The notes below the pieces were generated by a model. It had not been told where the DNA came from, did not search any database, and saw only the letters and a list, made by a program, of their open reading frames with translations. A DNA stretch of 50,670 nt from Bacteroidales bacterium (GTDB lineage Bacteria; Bacteroidota; Bacteroidia; Bacteroidales; Muribaculaceae): NCBI GenBank assembly GCA_014800535.1, contig JAAVFW010000019.1, positions 1 to 50,670 of the forward strand. The letters run 5' to 3'. The translations under genes and the position numbers were made by a program. Positions 25,714-32,456 of this stretch are shown piece after piece (positions within the stretch are counted from its first letter, which is position 1; every line of letters begins with the position of its first letter).

Positions 25714-26352
25714 TTACTTTTTTGGCGACCAGTTAGCCGGGTCCTGACGCCATTCGCGCAGTGTCTCTGCATCAGCGGCAGAGATATAGTTGATGTCTTG
25801 AGCCACCTCAATCATTGCCGAATAGCAGGAAAGGGGTTCGAGAGTTACGTTTGCCTCGGCGAAACGTTTCACAGCGAGCGGGAACTCGTATGTGAAGATA
25901 GCGGTCATTCCGACAACCTCACATCCGGCGTTTCTCACAGCCTCTACAGCCTTGAGCGAGCTCCCACCTGTAGAGACGAGGTCTTCGATGATGACAACCT
26001 TTGAACCGGGCTTCAGATTACCCTCAATGAGATTTTCGAGACCATGGTCTTTGGGTTGGCTTCTTACGTAAGCAAACGGCAGGCCGAGAATGTCTGCCAC
26101 AAGCGAACCAATTGCAATAGCACCGGTTGCCACGGCTGCAATGGCTTCGGTGCCGGGGAATTTTTCAAGTACGATTCTTGCCAACTCGACTTTGATGAAG
26201 TTTCTCACGTCGGGGTAAGAAAGAGTCTTGCGGTTGTCTGAATATATCGGAGAGTTCCAGCCGGATGCCCAGGTGAAAGGATTTTCCGGTTGAAGTTTTA
26301 TTGCACTGATCTGGAGGAGTTTTTCCGCGAGGAGTTTTTCGGGAGTTTTCAT
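25714..26352 (-). CDS. pyrE: Orotate phosphoribosyltransferase
   Basis: 212 residues, normal length. The enzyme joins orotate to PRPP giving OMP in pyrimidine synthesis. The PRPP-binding loop VVIIEDLVSTGGSS is at residues 119-132. Other family features are FTWASGWNSPIYSDNRKTLS (27-46, orotate side) and the flexible-loop YVRSQPKDHGLENLIEG (95-111). It is expressed from its own promoter (26375-26406) with an ~18-nt leader and followed by a hairpin at 25667-25699. Confidence 0.95.
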   Translation of the reverse strand: MKTPEKLLAEKLLQISAIKLQPENPFTWASGWNSPIYSDNRKTLSYPDVRNFIKVELARIVLEKFPGTEAIAAVATGAIAIGSLVADILGLPFAYVRSQPKDHGLENLIEGNLKPGSKVVIIEDLVSTGGSSLKAVEAVRNAGCEVVGMTAIFTYEFPLAVKRFAEANVTLEPLSCYSAMIEVAQDINYISAADAETLREWRQDPANWSPKK

Positions 26353-26374
26353 ATTTTTACAGATTAATTAACTG

Positions 26375-26406
26375 CAAAATTATCATTCCCACTCCATATA
26401 TGCAAA
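26375..26406 (-). promoter_or_regulatory. Promoter for pyrE
   Basis: On the minus strand, TTTG (26406-26403), a 20-bp spacer and TAATTTTG (26382-26375), an exact consensus match. Confidence 0.7.
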
Positions 26407-26411
26407 TTTTC

Positions 26412-26455
26412 AGACCCCGTTCCCCAATATTTGTTAACGCTGAGGGACGGGGTCT
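26412..26455 (-). terminator. Strong hairpin between the 109-residue gene and pyrE
   Basis: Arms AGACCCCGT-t-CCC and GGGACGGGGTCT (12 bp, one bulged base), 19-nt loop. It lies 54 bp after the stop of the gene at 26509 and just upstream of the pyrE promoter, so it should insulate pyrE. The trailing U-run is weak (GAAAATTTGC). Confidence 0.5.
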
Positions 26456-26508
26456 TATAGAACAGGCTCAATTTTTTACGACAGGAAAGTGAGTGATTCG
26501 CGATGTGC

Positions 26509-26838
26509 TCAATGAGTTTCCCACGGGAAGGGGATATGGGCTGTGCGGGTTTGCGGTGCAACCCGGCGAAAGCTCTGAGGATAAATCATAAGAGGTTTGC
26601 GAGTGCTCCATCCTTGCGACATGTTTCTCACATTAAACGTGCATAGCCCCTGAAAATCATGTAGCTTTCTTCGAGTTTCCGCAATCAGGTCGGTCATTGA
26701 GGCAATGGCGTTGGTGGTAAACTCAAGCAGCGACGAGCCGTTGAACATTATTCTGACAAACAGTTTGTCGCCAAAATGAATTCGGTTGACATTTCCGTTG
26801 TCAACTCTTGATATGGAGGTTGAATTGTTGAAGTTCAT
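26509..26838 (-). CDS. Conserved hypothetical protein, 109 residues
   Basis: Starts MNFNNSTSISRVDNG and contains NRIHFGDKLFVRIMFNGSS, MTDLIAETRRKLHDFQGL and RNMSQGWSTRKPLMIYP, ending HIPFPWETH. The composition is that of a real soluble protein, and I have the impression of similar proteins in other Bacteroidales, often near integrative elements or tRNA genes; this is memory, not a search. No enzyme motif, signal peptide or membrane helix is seen. It is preceded by a -7 box (26861-26868) and followed by a strong hairpin (26412-26455). Confidence 0.6.
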   Translation of the reverse strand: MNFNNSTSISRVDNGNVNRIHFGDKLFVRIMFNGSSLLEFTTNAIASMTDLIAETRRKLHDFQGLCTFNVRNMSQGWSTRKPLMIYPQSFRRVAPQTRTAHIPFPWETH

Positions 26839-26860
26839 AAGCAGATGTTTTTGTTTGATG

Positions 26861-26868
26861 CAAAATTA
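26861..26868 (-). promoter_or_regulatory. Promoter -7 box for the 109-residue gene
   Basis: Minus strand TAATTTTG, 22 bp upstream of the start codon at 26838; no clear -33 box. Confidence 0.45.
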
Positions 26869-26942
26869 CATCCGGGTGGTGCTGAAGTTTTGCAGTGAAG
26901 TGTTAATGAATGTTAAATTGGCAAAATATAATAGAGATATAG

Positions 26943-26973
26943 TGTGTGCAAAAGAAAAAAATATGTAATTTTG
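26943..26973 (+). promoter_or_regulatory. Promoter for the tRNA pair
   Basis: TGTG (26943-26946), a 19-bp spacer and TAATTTTG (26966-26973), about 40 bp upstream of tRNA-Leu. Confidence 0.55.
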
Positions 26974-27014
26974 CGAAGTCAAAGAGGCTAAGCAAATAGC
27001 GCAGCGACAGGTTT

Positions 27015-27099
27015 GCAGAAATGGTGGAATGGTAGACACGAAGGACTTAAAATCCTTTGACCCTTACCGGTCGTGTGGGTTCAAGTCCCACTTTCTGTA
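27015..27099 (+). tRNA. tRNA-Leu (anticodon UAA)
   Basis: 85 nt. The acceptor arms GCAGAAA/TTTCTGT pair, and the anticodon stem AAGGA/TCCTT encloses loop CTTAAAA with anticodon TAA. A long variable arm, as expected for tRNA-Leu, is followed by the T-arm GTGGGTTCAAGTCCCAC. CCA is not encoded. It is transcribed with tRNA-Gly 8 bp downstream. Confidence 0.95.
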
Positions 27100-27107
27100 C
27101 TAATCAT

Positions 27108-27180
27108 GCGGTAGTAGCTCAGTTGGTAGAGCATCAGCTTCCCAAGCTGAGGGTCGCGGGTTCGAGCCCCGTTTACCGCT
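27108..27180 (+). tRNA. tRNA-Gly (anticodon CCC), island attachment site
   Basis: 73 nt. The acceptor arms GCGGTAG/TTACCGC pair, and the anticodon stem TCAGC/GCTGA encloses loop TTCCCAA (anticodon CCC). The T-arm is GCGGGTTCGAGCCCCGT. CCA is not encoded. Its 3' half is the left attachment site of the island that follows; the same 35 bp recur at 32934-32968. Confidence 0.95.
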
Positions 27181-27182
27181 CA
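27148..27182 (+). repeat. attL: 3' end of tRNA-Gly (35-bp direct repeat)
   Basis: Identical over 35 bp to 32934-32968, beginning TGAGGGTCGC and ending CCGTTTACCGCTCA. It covers the 3' part of the anticodon arm, the T-arm and the acceptor strand plus two bases, the normal crossover segment for tyrosine integrases that target tRNA 3' ends. Confidence 0.9.
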
Positions 27183-27189
27183 ATTTATT

Positions 27190-27237
27190 AAATCGTTATG
27201 AATGAACACTTTAAGTCGTTTATTCGTAACGATTTTT
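27190..27237 (+). terminator. Terminator at island left edge, downstream of tRNA-Gly
   Basis: 14-bp arms AAATCGTTATGAAT/ATTCGTAACGATTT (one G-U) with an 18-nt loop and a T5 run. It lies 10 bp after tRNA-Gly inside the island and would end the tRNA transcript in place of the displaced host terminator at 32981. Confidence 0.7.
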
Positions 27238-27281
27238 GTCGGTTTATTACTTTAATTTCTTGATTTTATCCTCCAAGAGTT

Positions 27282-27347
27282 GTGGAATTTGATGGAAATA
27301 AGTGGAATTTAATGGAATTTGTTTGACCCTTGTTTGACCCTTGACCC
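27282..27347 (+). repeat. Left arm-type integrase repeats
   Basis: Two copies of GTGGAATTT(G/A)ATGGAA (from 27282 and 27302) are followed by tandem 11-bp units GTTTGACCCTT at 27321-27331 and 27332-27342, then TTGACCC to 27347. The same 11-bp unit recurs as a tandem near the right end (32846-32866). The layout fits arm-type binding sites of a tyrosine integrase. Confidence 0.65.
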
Positions 27348-27403
27348 GATTTTAATGATTAAACTTTTAACAATAATTAACATAAATAAAATTACATCCG
27401 GAT

Positions 27404-27865
27404 ATGTTCACCTATAAATTTGTAGTGAGAACCGACAAGGGTAACTCACTCAGGCTTCGCCTTACCAGCATGCGCAAGATAACGGAAATCTCGTTAGGAG
27501 TCCAATTATCTCCCGATGATCTTGCTGATGCCATGTCGGTAAAACCCAAATCTCAGAATCTGAAATGGAAAACTCTCGTGTCGAATTTTCAAGCAAAACT
27601 TGACGAGATAAAATGTGAGCTTTTAAAGTCAGGTCGTGTTGATGAGGATGTCAGGATTATAAGAGAAATAGTACTGAAGGAATGTTTTAATAGGGAAGAG
27701 ACTTCGCAGAAAGAAGAGACCGGACAATTCGTCACGCATTTTCAGTCATTCATCGACGGCAAGACCAACAAAGGCATGAAAGGAATTTATCAGCATACCC
27801 TGGACCGCATAAGACTGTTCGATACTGACATTGACAAGAAATCGTTTGAGGATGTCGATCTTTAA
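27404..27865 (+). pseudogene. Truncated tyrosine integrase (N-terminal arm and core-binding part only)
   Basis: 153 residues that match the front half of Bacteroidota tyrosine integrases: an arm-binding domain (MFTYKFVVRTDKGNSLRLRL, MRKITEISLGVQLSPDDL; about 1-65), a helical segment, and the start of the SAM-like core-binding domain (FVTHFQSFIDGKTNKGMKGIYQHTL, ending FEDVDL). Complete enzymes continue for ~250 residues with the catalytic Arg-His-Arg-Tyr domain. Here a TAA follows at once, and no catalytic domain is found in the next 180 bp in any frame I read. It is located right after tRNA-Gly, as integrases of tRNA-inserted elements are. The island therefore cannot excise by itself. Confidence 0.8.
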
Positions 27866-28022
27866 TAATTTTTAACATTCGGTAGTTTGGCAGGGTATAT
27901 AATACCAACTACACTTCAAAGATTGTGAATTTAATATTATATTCCAACTTTTATGAAGAATATAAAATAACAAAATAAATTATTTGTTATAGAACATATT
28001 TTTCTATTATGCTTATATTGAC

Positions 28023-28030
28023 TAAGTTTG
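28023..28030 (+). promoter_or_regulatory. Promoter -7 box for the 28050 operon
   Basis: TAAGTTTG, full -7 consensus, 19 bp ahead of the start codon; the -33 position has only TTTT. Confidence 0.45.
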
Positions 28031-28049
28031 CAAATAAAATTTCATCAGT

Positions 28050-28490
28050 ATGAGGAATATATTATTAATAGTATTTGTTTTATCGTTTTCGATTGTCGCT
28101 AAAGCAGAATGGTTTGACATTCCCTATTCAGATAGTAAAACGGAGGTACAAAGAGCTGCTATCGCAGAGGGGTTGGAATTGATGAAAGAGAATAACGAAT
28201 CACAAGCATTTTCCGGAACAGACAGTTCAGACAGAACCATTAATATTATACATATTTTTGGCAAGAACAATCCCGAAAAATCACTTTCATTTTTCATTGT
28301 TGATAGCGATAGCGAATCGGGTATTATTTATAATTCAGTGCTTAATGAAATATTAGCATCAGGCAGATGGCACTTATCCGGCACTTCAAGTGGCTTAGGG
28401 TTTGATCTTTCTGTATTTAAAAACAATTCAAACGAGGAACTGTCACTCGGCATATATGAGGATAGTGTATTTGCTGTTAAAAAGCCATAG
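28050..28490 (+). CDS. Exported protein of unknown function
   Basis: 146 residues with a signal peptide (MRNILLIVFVLSFSIVAKA, cleavage before EWFD). The mature part is acidic and beta-rich, with TINIIHIFGKN, SLSFFIVDSDSESGI and a C-terminal ELSLGIYEDSVFAVKK. I recognise no family. It is the first of three closely spaced genes (28050, 28517, 28979) within the island and probably acts in the periplasm or at the surface. Confidence 0.7.
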   Translation: MRNILLIVFVLSFSIVAKAEWFDIPYSDSKTEVQRAAIAEGLELMKENNESQAFSGTDSSDRTINIIHIFGKNNPEKSLSFFIVDSDSESGIIYNSVLNEILASGRWHLSGTSSGLGFDLSVFKNNSNEELSLGIYEDSVFAVKKP

Positions 28491-28516
28491 ACTCCGACGC
28501 TCAAAAAAATGTAGGC

Positions 28517-28972
28517 ATGGATAATTCAAAAGAATCATGGATAATAGGTTTAATGGGGGTGGGATGTTTGGTTCTATGGTTAGGATTATTCGCTGCCAAT
28601 ACATGGACTGACAGATTGATCGCTTTTGGAGCAGCAGTAATCCTTATTGGGATTTCGGTTCTTCTGCATCATTTCTCCAAAGAGGAAGATCATAATTGGA
28701 AATCTTATGGATTGCTTTCGGGCAGTGTCGCACTTATATCACTACTTTTCTTTGGAGCCCTTGCAGGCTGTAACAGGTGCATGGAACCTACTCACCATGA
28801 TTATCCATATCACAATGTCGAGACCGGACGCGGACAATACGAATATGGAGGAAGTGAAGAGCAGATGAAGCAACTTATTGAAGCAGATGAATCCTTAACA
28901 GAAGAAGAGAAGGCTTATGAAGCGGAATATGAGCGTCAAGTTGAACGCGAATTGAGAGAAATGAATGAGTAG
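28517..28972 (+). CDS. Membrane protein of unknown function, three spans
   Basis: 151 residues: hydrophobic spans at about 9-28, 34-51 and 66-84. A short CNRC segment (85-88) and a hydrophilic, very acidic tail follow (EEQMKQLIEADESLTEEEKAYE), predicted helical or coiled coil. The tail likely extends from the inner membrane. No family recognised. It lies 26 bp after the exported protein gene and 6 bp before the 28979 gene. Confidence 0.65.
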   Translation: MDNSKESWIIGLMGVGCLVLWLGLFAANTWTDRLIAFGAAVILIGISVLLHHFSKEEDHNWKSYGLLSGSVALISLLFFGALAGCNRCMEPTHHDYPYHNVETGRGQYEYGGSEEQMKQLIEADESLTEEEKAYEAEYERQVERELREMNE

Positions 28973-28978
28973 AAAATT

Positions 28979-29353
28979 ATGGAACTCAAAGAATTTGTTG
29001 TAAGTGCTCTCAGAGATATTACTGACGCAGTGAAGGAGTGTCAGGAAAGTATCGGGAACGGTGCGATATTCGCCCCGACGAATACAAAGGCAAGCAACAT
29101 CATTAATTCTAAAAACGGAGATCTGGCTGTATCTGAAATTTCCTTTGATGTGGCAGTGACGGCATCTTCTCAAAGCACTGACGGCCTTTCAGGTAAGGGT
29201 GGCATAAACGTCATGGGATTCTCCCTCGGAGCAAAAGGTGAAAACGAGAACAAGGCGACTGAGGCTTCAACCTCACGGATAAGGTTCTCTATTCCGGTAG
29301 TCTATCCTCCGACCGAAGTTGATAAGAAGCCGAGAACGAGGGTCGCATACTAA
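28979..29353 (+). CDS. Conserved-type cytoplasmic protein of unknown function
   Basis: 124 residues. N-terminal ELKEFVVSALRDITDAVKECQES helix, a middle NSKNGDLAVSEISFDVAVTASSQ strand region, a Gly-rich GKGGINVMGFSLGAKGEN stretch and the ending SRIRFSIPVVYPPTEV. The combination of an LK(E/D)F helix, a FDVAVT strand and an RIxFSxPV end recalls a widespread uncharacterised bacterial family, but I cannot name it safely. No signal peptide. It is the third gene of the 28050 operon. Confidence 0.65.
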   Translation: MELKEFVVSALRDITDAVKECQESIGNGAIFAPTNTKASNIINSKNGDLAVSEISFDVAVTASSQSTDGLSGKGGINVMGFSLGAKGENENKATEASTSRIRFSIPVVYPPTEVDKKPRTRVAY

Positions 29354-29534
29354 TATCGTATATGTCATTCAGTGCCGACTGAATCTCACCCCAGTCATCA
29401 ATTGCAGATTCCGATGCTTCTGAGAGCTGTCCTTGCCGGATGCACTCAAGGCAGTTTGCTGTTATGAACTTACAGGCCTGATTCAAGCGACGTTTGATAT
29501 GATGTCTTTTAATCCAAGAAAATATTATCTTCAA
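29289..29534 (-). CDS. Possible small protein, 81 residues
   Basis: A frame reading (TTG start) MKIIFSWIKRHHIKRRLNQA and later LSEASESAIDDWGEIQSAL. The composition is protein-like and a TAATTTTG -7 box (minus, 29539-29546) lies right before it, but it needs a TTG start on an almost leaderless transcript. Its last 21 codons overlap the end of the 28979 gene on the other strand. It may be a remnant or spurious. Confidence 0.3.
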   Translation of the reverse strand: MKIIFSWIKRHHIKRRLNQACKFITANCLECIRQGQLSEASESAIDDWGEIQSALNDIYDISMRPSFSASYQLRSEDRLPE

Positions 29535-29652
29535 ACATCAAAATTAATAATTGTATCGTAATTCCACAAACCTTACAAGTTAAACCAAATCTTTCAAATC
29601 TCCAAATTTACAATTTTTAAGTATTTTTAACAATTGGGAAAATGGAATACTA

Positions 29653-30306
29653 TTATGCAAACAGCTCTTTGACAAATTCTTTTCTCCACTGCTTGCGTAG
29701 ATATTTCATTACTTCCTCATGGGTTTTAAGGAATCCGTCTTCAATTAAAGTGGCGATTAGTCTCACTAATTCTAACAACTTGCGTTGGTTATCCTCTGTC
29801 CCATACTCATTGCGAATGGCAGATTTATGATTATTGAAAACATACCAGTTCAATCCCTCGGCAGTCTGTTGCATGGCGACCTTCATATTTTCAGGGGCGA
29901 CTATTCTTGCTATTGCTAAAGAAAGACGTTTATACGCTTCTCCGGCTTCATTGCGATAGAACAACATTTAATCTGCTACAAATTTAAGTATCTTGTTGAC
30001 TTTGAAGGTTGGGTTGAGCCACATAGCAAAATCCAAAAATGCAAGTGGGAGCATCCATGTTCCACCGGATTTACCTCTCGTCTGTAAAAGAACGAAATTG
30101 CGGTCTTTTAGTTTTTCTTCTTTTAATAAGGCTGTTAGAAACTCTTGAGTGTATGCATTATCGGTATAATGTAACATCTTTTTCTGTTGTCCGCTTTGCT
30201 TGTTCCATTGTTTCAATAGAGAGGTGGCGTTAAAGAAGCCGTACTTAGTCCTCTGCTCAACTTTAAACTGACCCATCGGGCGTATCATTATCTGGTTGGT
30301 CTTCAT
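29653..30306 (-). pseudogene. KilA-N domain protein interrupted by an in-frame stop
   Basis: The two halves read as one frame. The first (from the ATG at 30306, MKTNQIMIRPMGQFKVEQR) holds the KilA-N domain: GFFNATSLLKQWNK, EFLTALLKEEK, then the GGTWMLPLAFLDFAMWLNPTFKV block. It ends KFVAD-TAA at 29968-29970, and the same frame continues at once MLFYRNEAGEAYKRLSLAIAR to 29653. In intact relatives the core continues straight across such a junction, so a single codon, probably CAA, became TAA. KilA-N proteins are DNA-binding antirepressors or regulators of phages. The piece before the stop alone could still fold, so partial function is not excluded. Confidence 0.78.
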
Positions 30307-30353
30307 GTATTGATTCCTATAAAAATAGAAGAACATCCTCCCGTGCGCTCAAA

Positions 30354-30413
30354 TGTGGTGATTAGCGACACAAGAGTATGTTCCGTAATATCTTTTCTCA
30401 GACAATCACCACA
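30354..30413. repeat. 10-bp inverted repeat in KilA-N leader
   Basis: Arms TGTGGTGATT (30354-30363) and AATCACCACA (30404-30413), exact, 40-bp spacer, about 50-110 bp upstream of the KilA-N start. It could be paired operators or a leader stem. The 30307-30511 intergenic stretch holds nothing else I can name. Confidence 0.35.
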
Positions 30414-30511
30414 AAGTCTGATTTACTCTGCATAGTTATATATTTTATAGGAGAATAGCAAATACAACCATATTTATTTTCCTTAAAATATTTTTCAATT
30501 TTTCTGAGCGT

Positions 30512-30542
30512 TTTGCGATGTCCGGGTTTTTGGGTAATTTTG
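30512..30542 (+). promoter_or_regulatory. Promoter for the 30561 operon
   Basis: TTTG (30512-30515), a 19-bp spacer and TAATTTTG (30535-30542); predicted start near 30549, 12 nt ahead of the ATG. Confidence 0.6.
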
Positions 30543-30560
30543 AGGGATAAAAATATCTTT

Positions 30561-30767
30561 ATGAAGAAACTTGATTTTAAGAAAGCGACTCTAATAGCGT
30601 CAGTTGCTTCTGGGATATATCTGATTTTTCAAATTATAGAAATTTTATTAAGAATAGATAGTTTCTCTTTCTATGGTTTTGAATGGTGGCTCGGTCAGGT
30701 ATTGTATCTCTGCTTGCTTATATCCTTATTTCTGTTTTTCTTTACTTTGTATAAAAATCAAAATTAA
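30561..30767 (+). CDS. Small two-span membrane protein
   Basis: 68 residues from the ATG at 30561 (MKKLDFKKATLIASV). A longer frame from 30513 would start upstream of the predicted transcription start, so it is rejected. Two hydrophobic helices, about 10-27 and 43-63, are joined by a short aromatic loop (FYGFEWW). No family recognised. Its TAA overlaps the ATG of the next gene (TAATG), a sign of coupled translation. Confidence 0.6.
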   Translation: MKKLDFKKATLIASVASGIYLIFQIIEILLRIDSFSFYGFEWWLGQVLYLCLLISLFLFFFTLYKNQN

Positions 30768-31080
30768 TGGACAAACAAACATCAATAAAATTCTTGGACT
30801 GCAAGAGCGTAAATCTGAGGTATATATAAAGCCAACATCGCATAAATCATCAGACTATAGTGCGTTAGGGCAGGTTTTGAGAATCATTGGATTCTTGAAT
30901 ATAATTGGAGGATTTATTGTGGGGATTAATCTTTGTGGAGAAGATTGCTTATTTGGGAATAGGTACAGTGCAAATGGGTGGGGTATTATTCTCTTTGTAA
31001 TATCCGGTATAATCGGTTGCATTATATGTTTAGCACTCGCTAAATGCGTAGACGCTGCAACTAAGTATCTAAAATCTTGA
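30767..31080 (+). pseudogene. Frameshifted two-span membrane protein
   Basis: The start ATG overlaps the previous stop (TAATG). Reading from it gives MDKQTSIK and then a short out-of-frame end. If the A4 run at 30787-30790 had one more A, the frame would join ILGLQERKSEVYIKPTS and run to the TGA at 31080, giving a 104-residue protein with two membrane spans (VLRIIGFLNIIGGFIVGINL and WGIILFVISGIIGCIICLAL). Either the gene carries a one-base deletion or the assembly dropped a base in the homopolymer. No family recognised. Confidence 0.55.
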
Positions 31081-31083
31081 GAT

Positions 31084-31563
31084 ATGAAAAAACTTTTACT
31101 CATACTGGCACTCTTCGTGCCAATGATGATTGCTGTCAGCTGCAACTCTCCTGAATCTAATGCACGCAAACAGATTGAGAGAAGGATGGATGCCGGCATG
31201 AATCTTTTAAAAAAAGCTGGGAGTGCGCCCGAAGATGCTAAATATATAATTGAGGATTGCATTTATTCCGCTAACAATGATTCAATTTTCATCTTTTTGG
31301 GTGCTATTGTAGACCGGAACGGGAGTAAAGAAAAAGTAGAGTATATTTTCAGACAATATGAAGATGAATATTTTGTAGGGCTTAAATTTCTTGAAACATC
31401 TGGAAGCCTTTTGCGCAATCAGAATAAAAAAACTGATTCAGGCAGTTCTACAGACGATGTAGTCAATAGGATTATTGAAGAATCAGGAGTTTGGTTATCA
31501 ATGACAATATATAACGATCTTAGGGACGGTTCCCTTATAGATATAACCAAAATAACTGAATAG
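31084..31563 (+). CDS. Lipoprotein of unknown function
   Basis: 159 residues with a clear lipoprotein signal: MKKLLLILALFVPMMIAVSC, lipid-modified Cys20. The mature part is hydrophilic with a helical KQIERRMDAGMNLLKKAG stretch, a central strand region (NDSIFIFLGAIVDRNG, VEYIFRQYEDEYFVGLKF) and a C-terminal helix. No family recognised. It is last in the operon 30561-31563, which ends in a hairpin terminator at 31571. Confidence 0.7.
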   Translation: MKKLLLILALFVPMMIAVSCNSPESNARKQIERRMDAGMNLLKKAGSAPEDAKYIIEDCIYSANNDSIFIFLGAIVDRNGSKEKVEYIFRQYEDEYFVGLKFLETSGSLLRNQNKKTDSGSSTDDVVNRIIEESGVWLSMTIYNDLRDGSLIDITKITE

Positions 31564-31570
31564 TCTTACA

Positions 31571-31598
31571 ACGTTCTACTACTCGGTAGGGCGTTTTT
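31571..31598 (+). terminator. Terminator after lipoprotein gene
   Basis: 9-bp stem ACGTTCTAC/GTAGGGCGT (two G-U pairs), 6-nt loop, T5 run. Confidence 0.75.
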
Positions 31599-31628
31599 GT
31601 TTTATAGTTTTATATTTTCTGAAATTTA

Positions 31629-31660
31629 TTTGGATATATTGAGAAAATAGACTACCTTTG
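31629..31660 (+). promoter_or_regulatory. Promoter for the HTH regulator
   Basis: TTTG (31629-31632), a 20-bp spacer and TACCTTTG (31653-31660). The ATG at 31833 leaves a leader of about 165 nt, which contains one very short frame (ATG at 31738, 10 codons). Confidence 0.6.
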
Positions 31661-31832
31661 CATAGTATTTCAGAATGTGCAATAGAAGAACTACTTGAAG
31701 CGAAAACATAGATAATAAATCTATTAAAGAAAAAGAAATGACTTCAGTTGGTTGTGATATTCCCACATGAATGAGTATCGTGTTTGCGATATTGTGTGGT
31801 TTGAATAGACTTCCTGAATCAGCATTTATTCT

Positions 31833-32243
31833 ATGGCAACATCCATAAAACTTAAAAGCATCCGTGGTGAATCCGCGCAAATAAATAAAGATAGTGAGAC
31901 TTCCGCTACTGTGACTCCCATTCTCCGTCTCAGAGAGTTCGTCCGTTGGGCGCAGCTGAACGGTCTGTGTAAATCTGAGTATGACTTCGAACGTCAGTGC
32001 AGCCTCTCGCCCAAGTATATAACTAATAACATGCACTCCGGCAAGGGGAATATCGGAACTGAAATGCTTGGTAGGATTATCCGTGTTTTCCCGCAGCTCA
32101 ATCTTGCGTGGCTCTGCACAGGAATGGGTGCGATGCTTACCGAGGGTGCGGGTGATGTGAACGCCGACTATAAACAGGCATACGAGGCAGCCCAAAAGCA
32201 GATTGAAGCTTTAAACCGAATTATTCAAAGAGGTAGTGTATAA
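31833..32243 (+). CDS. Phage-type helix-turn-helix regulator
   Basis: 136 residues. After a Ser/Thr-rich N-terminus, residues ~31-100 form a helical DNA-binding domain of the CI/Cro-like kind found in Bacteroidota prophages: LRLREFVRWAQLNGL, then KSEYDFERQCSLSPKYITNNM as the HTH, EMLGRIIRVFPQLNLAWLCTG as the closing helices. The C-terminal 30 residues are a coiled coil (QAYEAAQKQIEALNRII), suited to dimerisation. No peptidase domain is present, so it is not a self-cleaving repressor. It probably controls island genes from its own promoter at 31629-31660. Confidence 0.75.
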   Translation: MATSIKLKSIRGESAQINKDSETSATVTPILRLREFVRWAQLNGLCKSEYDFERQCSLSPKYITNNMHSGKGNIGTEMLGRIIRVFPQLNLAWLCTGMGAMLTEGAGDVNADYKQAYEAAQKQIEALNRIIQRGSV

Positions 32244-32282
32244 TTATTCAAAATTTTGAAAAAACTTTTTTATAATTATATA

Positions 32283-32456
32283 TTAATATATGACACGATA
32301 TATACCAGATTGAGGGAGTGAGGGCATAGTCTGCCCAAAGGGAGAAATAATCTCCGGGAGACTATGCACGAAAACAACGCCAGCGTATCGGTCGCTCAGT
32401 CGTTTCGGGACGAGGTTGCGGATGATCGCTCCCGCTTGGGTGAATTGCTCCATCAT
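32283..32456 (-). CDS. Possible small protein, 57 residues
   Basis: A short frame starting MMEQFTQAGAIIRNLVPKRL and continuing SDRYAGVVFVHSLPEII. Its composition is more protein-like than the overlapping plus-strand 91-codon frame (32364-32639), which is Ser/Arg/His-rich. The DNA is GC-rich compared with the rest of the island. It also contains an 8-bp inverted repeat (CATAGTCT/AGACTATG, about 32325-32365) enclosing GGAGA/TCTCC, so a structured RNA is an alternative. No family recognised. Confidence 0.3.
   Translation of the reverse strand: MMEQFTQAGAIIRNLVPKRLSDRYAGVVFVHSLPEIISPFGQTMPSLPQSGIYRVIY

Noticed and set aside
26364..26561. 65-codon minus-strand frame between pyrE and the 109-residue gene
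   Set aside because: It runs through a strong terminator hairpin and the pyrE upstream area and overlaps the 109-residue gene; no motif.
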